DNA of 13,230 nt. It comes from Lutibacter sp. (GTDB taxonomy: Bacteria; Bacteroidota; Bacteroidia; Flavobacteriales; Flavobacteriaceae). Below the pieces are notes generated by a model, which saw nothing but the letters and a program-made list of their open reading frames with translations, was not told the origin of the DNA and made no database searches. The translations under genes and the position numbers were made by a program. Shown here in pieces: positions 1 through 7,264 of the stretch; within the stretch, counting starts at the first letter, position 1; each line of letters begins with the position of its first letter. The DNA lies in the NCBI GenBank assembly GCA_002733285.1, contig NVVE01000004.1, forward strand, positions 7,994 to 21,223, given 5' to 3'.

Positions 1-439
1 ATACTTGATGATATTTTTTGGCTGCTTTAATGTAATCTTCTGATAATTTAGTTTGTTTTGCATATGAATATTCATTTGATGCTTTATCTGCAGTACTACT
101 TATAAGCTTATTTAATAATTCCGCAAACTCATTCGTATACTTTTGCTTGTTTGTTTTTTTCTCATAATCAATTAATTGATTAAAAGCATTACCAACTTTC
201 TGAATATCTATATTGGCAGATCCATTTTGGTACAGTGCTTTCCCTTTTAAATAGTAAAATTTAGCTGAAGTTTTTTGATCTGCATTTGTTAATAATCCTT
301 CAGCCTTATCTAATGCTACCATTGCTCCAGCAAAATCATTTGATTTAAGTGCCTTATCTGCGGTTTTAAGTTCAGCTTTTTGCCCAAACACTGTCATACT
401 TATAAATAAAGCTGACAGAATTAATCCATGTTTTCTCAT
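1..439 (-). CDS. Secreted TPR-like repeat protein, 5' part only (gene runs off the left edge)
   Basis: An open frame starts with ATG at 439 and stays open to base 1, giving the first 146 residues; the C-terminus lies outside the window. The protein opens with a signal peptide (MRKHGLILSALFISMTVFGQ), charged then hydrophobic, with probable cleavage around residues 19-20, so it is predicted to be exported to the periplasm or outer membrane. The mature part is rich in Ala, Lys, Asn and Asp. Helical stretches such as ADKALKSNDFAGAMVALDKA and FYYLKGKALYQNG have the small/large residue spacing of tetratricopeptide (TPR) helices. It begins only 10 bp after the gyrA stop, so it is probably co-transcribed with gyrA. 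The TPR assignment comes from pattern and is not firm. TPR proteins usually act as protein-binding scaffolds, but no partner can be named here. Confidence 0.75.
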   Translation of the reverse strand, partial: MRKHGLILSALFISMTVFGQKAELKTADKALKSNDFAGAMVALDKAEGLLTNADQKTSAKFYYLKGKALYQNGSANIDIQKVGNAFNQLIDYEKKTNKQKYTNEFAELLNKLISSTADKASNEYSYAKQTKLSEDYIKAAKKYHQV

Positions 440-449
440 TTTAATTGGT

Positions 450-2963
450 TTATTCTTGATTTGTATTTTCTTCATTATTATTTTCAATTTCCGTGCCATT
501 TTCATTTTCATCTAAAACTTCTTCTTCTTCATGCAATACCTTAGCAACTGCAGCAATAGAGTCACTATCTTTAATATTAATAAGTTTTACTCCTTGCGTA
601 GCTCGTCCCATAACTCGTAAATCTGCAACAGCCATTCTTATCGTAATACCAGACTTATTGATAATCATTAAATCATCATCATCAGTAACATTTTTAATAG
701 CTACTAAATTACCTGTTTTTTCAGTAACATTGATAGTTTTAACTCCTTTTCCTCCTCGATTAGTAATTCTATAATCCTCTAAACTTGAACGCTTTCCATA
801 CCCTTTTTCAGAAACTACTAGAATGTTATTTTCTTGATCGTCAACAGCAATCATCCCAATAACTTCATCATTTGTACTTCCCAAGGTAATACCACGAACT
901 CCGGAGGCATTTCTACCCATTGGACGGGTTTTACTTTCTTCGAAACGAATAGCTTTACCCGATTTTAAACCAATCATAATTTGGCTATCTCCCGTTGTTA
1001 ATTTAGCTTCTAAAAGTTCATCATCATCTCTAATAGTAATGGCGTTTATACCATTCGTTCTAGGACGAGAATATTGTTCTAAAGAAGTCTTTTTCACTTG
1101 ACCTCTTTTTGTAGCCATGATAATATAATGGCTATTTACATATTCTTCATTCTTTAAATCTTCTGTAACAAGAAACGCTTTTACTTTATCATCTTGTTCA
1201 ATATTTATCAAGTTTTGGAGGGCTCTTCCTTTAGAAGTTTTACCTCCTTCAGGGATTTCATATACGCGCATCCAAAACACTTTTCCTTTTTGGGTAAAGA
1301 ATAGCATATATTGATGGTTTGTACCTACAAATAAATGTTCTAAGAAATCTTCATTTCTAGTCGCAACACCTTTATGTCCTCTACCACCTCTATTTTGAAC
1401 TTTATATTCATCTAAATTGGTACGTTTTACATAACCTGCATGCGATATTGTTACAACTACTTTAGAATTAGGAATCATATCTTCAATTGATAAATCTCCA
1501 CCGGCATATTCAATTACGGATCTGCGATCGTCACCATACTTATCTCTAACTGCAATCAATTCTTCAACAATAATTTCATACCGTCTACTTTCACTTGATA
1601 AAATATCTTTTAAGTCGATAATTAATTTCATAATATCATCATACTCAGCACGTAACTTATCTTGTTCTAAGCCTGTTAATTGACGCAAACGCATCTCAAC
1701 AATTGCCTTGGCTTGAATTTCGGATAATTCGAAACGTACAATCAGTTTTTCTTTGGCTTCATCAGCATTAGATGAAGCTCTAATTAATTTAATTACTTCA
1801 TCAATATTATCACTTGCAATGATTAATCCTTCTAAAATATGAGCTCTAGCCTCCGCTTTTTTAAGTTCAAATTTTGTTCTTCTAACAACAACTTCATGCC
1901 TATGCTCAACAAAATAATGAATTAATTCTTTTAAATTTAATTGTTGAGGACGACCATTAACTAGTGCTATATTATTTACACTAAATGAAGTTTGTAATCC
2001 TGTGTATTTATACAACTTGTTTAGAACAATGTTTGGTATTGCATCGCGCTTTAGTATATAAACGATACGCATTCCATTTCTGTCAGATTCATCACGAATG
2101 TTGGCTATACCTTCTAATTTTTTATCGTTAACAAGTTCAGCAGTTTTCTTAATCATTTCCGCTTTATTCACCTGATAAGGAATTTCAGTAACAATAATGC
2201 ATTCTCTACCTGCCACTTCTTCAATAGTAGCTTTAGCACGCATTACAATTCTTCCTCTTCCGGTTTCAAAAGCTTCTTTAACTCCTTCGTACCCATAAAT
2301 AATACCTCCAGTTGGAAAATCAGGAGCTTTAATATGCTGCATTAATTCAGAAATCTCAATATCACGATTTTCAATATATGCCAAGGTACCATCAATAACT
2401 TCAGTTAAATTATGTGGTGCCATATTTGTAGCCATCCCTACAGCAATCCCAGAAGCTCCATTTACAAGTAAATTCGGAATTCTTGTTGGTAAAACTGTTG
2501 GTTCATTTAAAGTATCATCAAAGTTTAATTTATGATCTACCGTATCTTTTTCAATATCCGAAAGCATGTCTTCAGATATTTTTTGCATTCGAACCTCTGT
2601 ATAACGCATTGCTGCTGGACTATCTCCATCAACAGATCCAAAGTTTCCTTGACCATCTACCATCATATATCGCACACTCCAATTTTGAGCCATACGAACC
2701 ATAGAATCATAAACAGATGTATCACCATGAGGATGATACTTACCCAATACTTCCCCGACAATTCTCGCTGACTTTTTATAAGATCCAGTAGCTTTTACAC
2801 CTAATTCGTGCATCCCAAATAATACCCTTCTATGTACTGGTTTTAAACCATCTCGAACATCGGGTAAAGCTCTTGAAACAATAACTGACATTGAATAATC
2901 AATGTAAGCAGATTTCATTTCTTCTTCAATGTTAATTCGTATCAATTTTTCTCCGTCTGCCAT
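450..2963 (-). CDS. gyrA: DNA gyrase subunit A
   Basis: GyrA is the DNA-breaking and rejoining subunit of the A2B2 gyrase, which introduces negative supercoils using ATP hydrolysed by GyrB in the cytoplasm. The 837-residue protein has a breakage-reunion domain (about 1-490) with the active-site tyrosine Y121 in AAMRYTEVR and the quinolone-determining stretch [10 protein letters not shown] (77-86). A beta-pinwheel C-terminal domain (about 500-810) carries the GyrA box QNRGGRG at 523-529, which separates GyrA from ParC, and a second similar loop TNRGGKG at 734-740. The last ~25 residues are an acidic, Asn-rich tail; such tails tune supercoiling in other gyrases. The start [10 protein letters not shown] matches the usual GyrA N-terminus and is the first ATG in frame. 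Position T82 equals E. coli S83 and D86 equals D87. The gene diverges from clpC and is followed 10 bp later by a repeat-protein gene. Length and motifs are normal for the family. Confidence 0.97.
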   Translation of the reverse strand: MADGEKLIRINIEEEMKSAYIDYSMSVIVSRALPDVRDGLKPVHRRVLFGMHELGVKATGSYKKSARIVGEVLGKYHPHGDTSVYDSMVRMAQNWSVRYMMVDGQGNFGSVDGDSPAAMRYTEVRMQKISEDMLSDIEKDTVDHKLNFDDTLNEPTVLPTRIPNLLVNGASGIAVGMATNMAPHNLTEVIDGTLAYIENRDIEISELMQHIKAPDFPTGGIIYGYEGVKEAFETGRGRIVMRAKATIEEVAGRECIIVTEIPYQVNKAEMIKKTAELVNDKKLEGIANIRDESDRNGMRIVYILKRDAIPNIVLNKLYKYTGLQTSFSVNNIALVNGRPQQLNLKELIHYFVEHRHEVVVRRTKFELKKAEARAHILEGLIIASDNIDEVIKLIRASSNADEAKEKLIVRFELSEIQAKAIVEMRLRQLTGLEQDKLRAEYDDIMKLIIDLKDILSSESRRYEIIVEELIAVRDKYGDDRRSVIEYAGGDLSIEDMIPNSKVVVTISHAGYVKRTNLDEYKVQNRGGRGHKGVATRNEDFLEHLFVGTNHQYMLFFTQKGKVFWMRVYEIPEGGKTSKGRALQNLINIEQDDKVKAFLVTEDLKNEEYVNSHYIIMATKRGQVKKTSLEQYSRPRTNGINAITIRDDDELLEAKLTTGDSQIMIGLKSGKAIRFEESKTRPMGRNASGVRGITLGSTNDEVIGMIAVDDQENNILVVSEKGYGKRSSLEDYRITNRGGKGVKTINVTEKTGNLVAIKNVTDDDDLMIINKSGITIRMAVADLRVMGRATQGVKLINIKDSDSIAAVAKVLHEEEEVLDENENGTEIENNNEENTNQE

Positions 2964-3163
2964 ATATATTTTTAATTTATTTTAGTGTCTTATTTTGAAA
3001 AAGCAATATACAATTTTTCAATTTTTCACAAGTTATTTATCTTGTTGTTTTTGTAAAATTTATCAACAATAAAACACTGAGAAAAACCACTCTAACAAGT
3101 TGATTTTCAGTAATTTTTAATCAATAAAAACGACTATTTAATTAAAATATATAAAAGTGCTGC

Positions 3164-3171
3164 TATTTTTG
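3164..3171 (+). promoter_or_regulatory. Candidate -7 promoter box for clpC
   Basis: TATTTTTG fits the Bacteroidota -7 consensus TAnnTTTG and would start transcription about 45 bp before the clpC ATG, leaving an A/T-rich leader. No clear -33 TTG is seen at the usual 19-21 bp upstream, so the assignment rests on one box and its position. The rest of the 258-bp gyrA/clpC gap is plain AT-rich DNA, apart from a short tandem CAATTTTT pair at 3011-3026 and a weak ACAAG/CTTGT inverted repeat at 3028-3045. Confidence 0.5.
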
Positions 3172-3214
3172 CGCGTAAAAAACAAAAAATTCAGTTAATT
3201 TTACATTATAAATA

Positions 3215-3243
3215 CAAAACTATGGACGATAATTTTTCACCAA
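3215..3243 (-). promoter_or_regulatory. Weak candidate promoter for gyrA overlapping the clpC start
   Basis: On the minus strand TTG (3243-3241), an 18-bp spacer and TAGTTTTG (3222-3215) fit the Bacteroidota TTG...TAnnTTTG pattern. It would give a gyrA leader of about 245 bases. The clpC start codon lies inside the element. A nearer but poorer alternative is TATTGTTG at 3071-3064, one mismatch from consensus, with a TTG 24 bp upstream. Either match could be chance in DNA this AT-rich. Confidence 0.22.
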
Positions 3244-5756
3244 AAGTTAAAGATGTAATTGCATATAGCAAAGAAGAAGCTTTGCGTTTAGGTCATGATT
3301 TTATTGGCACTGAACATTTAATGTTAGGTCTTTTAAGAAAAGGAGACGGAAAAGCAATTGAAATTTTAAATTCATTAGACCTAAATCTTGATCATTTACG
3401 TAAAAAAATAGAACTATTAAGCCCCGCTAACTCTTCAACAGACTTTGCAAATGAAAAGAAAAGCATTCATTTAACAAAACAAGCAGAGAAAGCCCTTAAA
3501 ACAACTTTCTTAGAAGCTAAATTATACCAAAGTGAATCTGTTAATACCGCACATTTACTATTGTGCATCTTGAGAAATGAAAATGATCCAACTGCCAAGT
3601 TATTGAGTAATTTTGGAGCAAATTATGATGATGTAAAAATGGTATTTAAACAAAAATATTTAAATGAAGAATTGGATTTTCCAAGAGCAGAAGGAACATC
3701 AAGTGACGATTTTGACACACCAAAATCAAATCCTTTTGAACAACCAAAAGGAGGAAAGCCTGCCGATAAAAAATCTAAAACTCCTGTTTTAGATAACTTT
3801 GGACGTGATTTAACTAGTTTAGCTGAAGAAGGCAAGTTAGACCCTGTTGTTGGGAGAAAAAAGGAGATTGAACGTGTTTCGCAAATTCTAAGCCGGAGAA
3901 AAAAGAACAATCCTATGTTAATTGGAGAACCTGGAGTTGGTAAATCAGCAATCGCTGAGGGATTGGCTTTGCGTATAATAGAACGCAAAGTTTCTCGTAT
4001 TTTATTTAATAAACGTATTGTATCATTAGATTTAGCAAGTTTAGTTGCCGGAACTAAATACCGTGGGCAGTTTGAAGAACGGATGAAAGCCTTAATGAAC
4101 GAGTTAGAAAAAAACGAGGATGTTATTTTATTCATTGATGAAATTCATACAATTGTTGGTGCCGGTGGAGCAACAGGTTCGTTAGACGCGTCAAATATGC
4201 TTAAACCAGCTTTAGCTAGAGGTGAGATTCAGTGTATTGGTGCTACAACTTTAGATGAATTCCGTACAAATATTGAAAAAGACGGTGCATTAGAGCGTAG
4301 ATTTCAAAAGATTATTATTGAACCCACATCGGTTGACGAAACTATTGAAATTTTACAAAATATTAAAGATAAATATGAAGAACACCACAATGTTGATTAC
4401 ACAGATAACGCAATTATAGCCTGTGTAAAATTAACAAATAGATATATGACAGATCGCTTTTTACCAGACAAGGCTATTGATGCTTTGGATGAATCAGGTT
4501 CTCGTATTCATATTACTAATATTGTCGTTCCAAAAGAAGTGTTAAGCTTAGAAACACAATTAGAAAAAATTAAAGAGGATAAATCTGCCGCCGTAAACGG
4601 TCAAAAATACGAAGAAGCTGCTCGATTGCGCGATGATGAAAAACGTGTTGAAGGATTATTACTCTCCGAACAATTAAGGTGGGAAGAAGCTTCAAAATTA
4701 AATAGAGAAATTGTAACTGAAGATAACGTAGCAGAAGTAGTTTCTATGATGACTGGTATTCCCGTAACCAGAGTGGCGGCAGCTGAAAGTGAAAGATTGC
4801 ATGACTTACCGAAACTTATCAAAGGTAAAGTTATTGGTCAAAACGAAGCTGTCTCTAAAGTTGTGAAGGCTATTCAGAGGAATAGAGTTGGATTAAAAGA
4901 TCCAAATAAGCCAATTGGTTCATTTATATTTTTAGGGCAAACAGGGGTTGGAAAAACACAACTTGCAAAAGTTCTAGCAACTGAATTATTTGACAATGAA
5001 GAGGCGCTTATTAGAATAGATATGAGTGAATATATGGAGAAATTTGCTATTTCTCGTTTAATTGGAGCACCTCCAGGATATGTAGGATACGAAGAAGGCG
5101 GACAACTTACTGAAAAAATTAGACGAAAACCATATGCTGTTGTACTTTTAGATGAAATTGAAAAAGCACATCCTGATGTGTTTAATATGTTACTTCAAAT
5201 TTTAGATGATGGCCATATAACCGACAGCCTTGGAAGAAGAATTGATTTTAGAAATACCATTATTATAATGACATCTAATATTGGTTCACGCCAATTAAAA
5301 GATTTTGGTGTCGGCGTTGGATTTGGAACTGCTTCAAAATCTGCACAAGCCGATGCAAATGCAAAAAGGGTTATTGAAAACGCCTTAAAAAAATCATTTG
5401 CCCCTGAATTTTTAAATAGAATTGATGATATTGTTGTATTCAACGCATTAGAGAAAGAAGATATTCGTTTAATTATTGATATTGAATTAAAAAAACTTAT
5501 TTTACGAATTGAAGATTTAGGATACAACCTTAAGTTAACTGATGAAGCTAAAGATTATATTGCCGATAAAGGTTTTGACAAACAATACGGAGCTAGACCT
5601 TTAAAACGGGCTATCCAAAAATATATTGAAGATACCTTAGCTGAAGAAATTGTAAATTCAAAATTAAGAGAAGGAGATTCGATTTTTATGGATTTAGATA
5701 AAAAGAAAAATGAATTAACTATAGAAATTAGTAAAGGAACAGATAAGGCTGAGTAA
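3222..5756 (+). CDS. clpC: ClpC-type AAA+ unfoldase, ATP-binding subunit of Clp protease
   Basis: This is a class I Hsp100 ATPase that unfolds substrate proteins and feeds them into the ClpP peptidase in the cytoplasm. The 844 residues show, in order: a Clp N-domain with two repeats (about 1-145); a linker rich in Pro, Lys and Asp (about 150-190); AAA+ module 1 with Walker A GEPGVGKS (235-242), pore motif KYRG (279-282), Walker B ILFIDE (302-307) and an ALERRF arginine-finger stretch (356-361); a short M-domain with a UvrB/C-like motif (about 446-492); and AAA+ module 2 with Walker A GQTGVGKT (572-579), Walker B VVLLDE (640-645), pore loop GYVGYEEGG (619-627) and sensor 2 GARPLKR (790-796). 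VGFG at 699-702 sits where ClpC proteins carry the loop that docks on ClpP. The short M-domain points to ClpC rather than ClpB, and the two ATPase modules rule out ClpX. No catalytic residue is missing. A terminator begins within its last codons. Confidence 0.95.
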   Translation: MDDNFSPKVKDVIAYSKEEALRLGHDFIGTEHLMLGLLRKGDGKAIEILNSLDLNLDHLRKKIELLSPANSSTDFANEKKSIHLTKQAEKALKTTFLEAKLYQSESVNTAHLLLCILRNENDPTAKLLSNFGANYDDVKMVFKQKYLNEELDFPRAEGTSSDDFDTPKSNPFEQPKGGKPADKKSKTPVLDNFGRDLTSLAEEGKLDPVVGRKKEIERVSQILSRRKKNNPMLIGEPGVGKSAIAEGLALRIIERKVSRILFNKRIVSLDLASLVAGTKYRGQFEERMKALMNELEKNEDVILFIDEIHTIVGAGGATGSLDASNMLKPALARGEIQCIGATTLDEFRTNIEKDGALERRFQKIIIEPTSVDETIEILQNIKDKYEEHHNVDYTDNAIIACVKLTNRYMTDRFLPDKAIDALDESGSRIHITNIVVPKEVLSLETQLEKIKEDKSAAVNGQKYEEAARLRDDEKRVEGLLLSEQLRWEEASKLNREIVTEDNVAEVVSMMTGIPVTRVAAAESERLHDLPKLIKGKVIGQNEAVSKVVKAIQRNRVGLKDPNKPIGSFIFLGQTGVGKTQLAKVLATELFDNEEALIRIDMSEYMEKFAISRLIGAPPGYVGYEEGGQLTEKIRRKPYAVVLLDEIEKAHPDVFNMLLQILDDGHITDSLGRRIDFRNTIIIMTSNIGSRQLKDFGVGVGFGTASKSAQADANAKRVIENALKKSFAPEFLNRIDDIVVFNALEKEDIRLIIDIELKKLILRIEDLGYNLKLTDEAKDYIADKGFDKQYGARPLKRAIQKYIEDTLAEEIVNSKLREGDSIFMDLDKKKNELTIEISKGTDKAE

Positions 5757-5773
5757 TTCTCAGTCTTATTTTT
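5745..5773 (+). terminator. Rho-independent terminator overlapping the clpC stop codon
   Basis: The arms AAGGCTGAG (5745-5753) and CTCAGTCTT (5759-5767) pair over nine positions, one of them a G-U pair. The 5-base loop TAATT contains the TAA stop codon of clpC, and ATTTTT follows. This ends clpC transcripts and partly separates the small membrane protein gene downstream. Confidence 0.7.
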
Positions 5774-5823
5774 CAATAATAAATTAATTATCTTTAAAGA
5801 ATACAATTTTAATTTAATTAATT

Positions 5824-6183
5824 ATGAAATCTTCTACTAAATCTTGGTTAACAATTTTTACATTTTTACCTATAGTTTTAATAATTCTTTTCTTTGGATT
5901 GTTCTTCGCAGTTTTTCTTGAAAACATCATAGAGCTTGACCAAAATCATGGAGAATTCCCATTGCAGTTTATTCAATCATTTTTCTGGTTTTTTGTTTTA
6001 ATAATACTTGCCACAATTAGTAGTTTAGGTATCAAAATTTATTATATCGTACATACGAATAATAACGTTGAAAATGATACTAATAAAAAAATTATGTGGA
6101 CTCTTCTACTAATTTTTACAGGTACAATTGGGGCTATAGTTTATTATTTTATTGAAATTTTACCGGTAAAAGCTATTGAATAG
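5824..6183 (+). CDS. Small three-helix membrane protein, PLDc_N-like C-terminus
   Basis: This 119-residue protein is almost entirely membrane: helices at about 8-32, 48-76 and 89-112, joined by an acidic loop (ENIIELDQNHGE) and a polar, Asn-rich loop (HTNNNVENDTNKK). The last helix, with KKIMWTLLLIFTGTIGAIVY, resembles the short PLDc_N (phospholipase D-nuclease N-terminal) helical motif, where a Trp and a Gly precede a Tyr-rich end. That domain also occurs alone as a small inner-membrane protein of unknown role. The second helix bears no charge and there is no catalytic motif, so I assign no function. The start ATG follows an A/T-rich leader 67 bp after the clpC stop. No good promoter box is visible in that gap (only TATCTTTA, one mismatch), so it may depend on read-through past the clpC terminator. 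Its 3' end overlaps the convergent glycosyltransferase gene by 11 bp. Confidence 0.8.
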   Translation: MKSSTKSWLTIFTFLPIVLIILFFGLFFAVFLENIIELDQNHGEFPLQFIQSFFWFFVLIILATISSLGIKIYYIVHTNNNVENDTNKKIMWTLLLIFTGTIGAIVYYFIEILPVKAIE

Positions 6184-7165
6184 TTTCGTTTTTATTACCT
6201 AATAATCCTTTTAAAAATCCAAGACCATATCCCATAAATTGTATTAATGTAGTTATTATACTTAAAAATGCAACTGTTATTTTTTTGTTTTTCAAAAGAG
6301 AATCAATAAATATTAGTACAAAATAAGCAACGAAACATAATGCGAAAAATTCAAAACCCAATACGAAACTAACTATAGAAATAAAAAAAGATAAAATAAA
6401 AACTGTTGGAAACCAATAAGTAATCTTAGCCGTGTTTGGGTATTTTTTATTCAAAAATGGCCTCCCCTTTCCAAAAGCAAATGTTTGTTTAAAAAACTGA
6501 TGAAACGTAACTCTTCTTTTATGATAAACAAAGGCTTTTTCAATAAATTGTGTTTCGAAATTATTTTTCCACAATCTAAAAGTCAAATCAATATCTTCTC
6601 CTATTTTTAGTTGGCTAAAACCATTCGTTGTTTCAAATGCTTTTTTTGAAATACCTAAATTAAAACTACGAGGTTGAAATTTATCAACTGCTTTTTTACT
6701 TCCTCTTATTCCTCCAGTTGTTAAAAAGGAAGTCATACTGTAATTGATTGCTTTTTGAATTGTTGTAAAAGATTCATGAGCTGCATCTGCACCACCAAAA
6801 GCATCAGTATAATTCAGTTTTAAACTTTGATCAACTTCTTCTAAATAATGTGGGGGTATTACACAGTCAGAATCAAAAATTATAAAATAATTTCCAGTTG
6901 ATCGCTGCATTCCAAAATTACGACTCTCTCCTGCTCCACTGTTTTCTTTATAAAAATATTTTACAGTTAATTCATTCGAGTACTCGGCTACAATATCAGT
7001 TGCTTTTAATGTAGAACCATCTTCAACAACAATAACTTCAAAATGCTTTGTATAAGTTTGCTTGGTTAAGCTTTGCAATAATTCCCCAATTTCTTGAGGT
7101 CGGTTATAAACAGGAATAATTATAGAAAATTGTAAATCCAATTTTTGATTATTTAACAAATTCAA
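6173..7165 (-). CDS. Family 2 glycosyltransferase, membrane-anchored, with a non-ATG start
   Basis: A GT-A fold inverting glycosyltransferase that probably transfers a sugar from a nucleotide-sugar to a lipid-linked or polysaccharide acceptor at the inner face of the cytoplasmic membrane; donor and acceptor are unknown. Numbering from the outermost TTG at 7165, it shows the family start FSIIIPVYN (13-21), EDGS (48-51), the metal-binding DSD (98-100), GED with the probable catalytic base D191 (189-191), and three C-terminal hydrophobic segments (about 252-274, 276-291, 297-321). FGKGR (231-235) stands where processive enzymes carry QxxRW, so it is unlikely to be a polymer synthase. No ATG precedes the catalytic domain: the first Met is residue 86. 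Possible starts are TTG at 7165, 7159 or 7141. A promoter match covers 7163-7170, which favours TTG at 7141, giving a protein beginning just before LQFSIIIPVYN and about 322 residues long. The coordinates given are the outer limit. Confidence 0.88.
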   Translation of the reverse strand: MNLLNNQKLDLQFSIIIPVYNRPQEIGELLQSLTKQTYTKHFEVIVVEDGSTLKATDIVAEYSNELTVKYFYKENSGAGESRNFGMQRSTGNYFIIFDSDCVIPPHYLEEVDQSLKLNYTDAFGGADAAHESFTTIQKAINYSMTSFLTTGGIRGSKKAVDKFQPRSFNLGISKKAFETTNGFSQLKIGEDIDLTFRLWKNNFETQFIEKAFVYHKRRVTFHQFFKQTFAFGKGRPFLNKKYPNTAKITYWFPTVFILSFFISIVSFVLGFEFFALCFVAYFVLIFIDSLLKNKKITVAFLSIITTLIQFMGYGLGFLKGLLGNKNETIQ

Positions 7166-7193
7166 AGTTACTATAATTTATAGAATCCATCAA
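7163..7193 (-). promoter_or_regulatory. Promoter of the glycosyltransferase gene
   Basis: On the minus strand TTG (7193-7191), a 20-bp spacer and TAACTTTG (7170-7163) match the Bacteroidota TTG...TAnnTTTG promoter in both boxes and in spacing. Transcription would begin around 7157. That is downstream of the TTG at 7165 and about 16 bases upstream of the TTG at 7141, so it bears directly on where translation starts. Confidence 0.6.
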
Positions 7194-7205
7194 AAAATGT
7201 AATAA

Positions 7206-7237
7206 CCAAAAACCTACTTTGATAAAACAACGTAGGT
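7206..7237 (-). terminator. Terminator of the etfB-etfA-acyl-CoA dehydrogenase operon
   Basis: On the minus strand ACCTAC (7237-7232) pairs with GTAGGT (7217-7212). Inside, after one mismatch, TTG pairs with CAA around a TTTTAT loop, and a T-run follows the stem (7212-7208). It starts 28 bp after the dehydrogenase stop codon and separates that operon from the glycosyltransferase promoter. Confidence 0.65.
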
Positions 7238-7264
7238 CATTAATTATTTAATAAAATCTACCCA

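Noticed and set aside
493..774. 93-codon open frame antisense to gyrA
   Set aside because: Overlaps the real gyrA C-terminal domain; the Ser-rich start is the complement of the acidic gyrA tail.
3011..3045. Tandem CAATTTTT pair and ACAAG/CTTGT inverted repeat as regulatory sites
   Set aside because: Too short and too AT-rich to stand out from chance in this composition; mentioned only as content of the gap.
3623..4135. 170-codon open frame antisense to clpC
   Set aside because: It lies wholly within the conserved ATPase region of clpC, has Ser/Phe/Leu-rich low-complexity composition typical of a shadow frame in AT-rich DNA, and no promoter or known fold.
5195..5527. 110-codon open frame antisense to clpC
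   Set aside because: Shadow of the second AAA+ module; Ser/Ile/Phe-rich with no recognisable domain.
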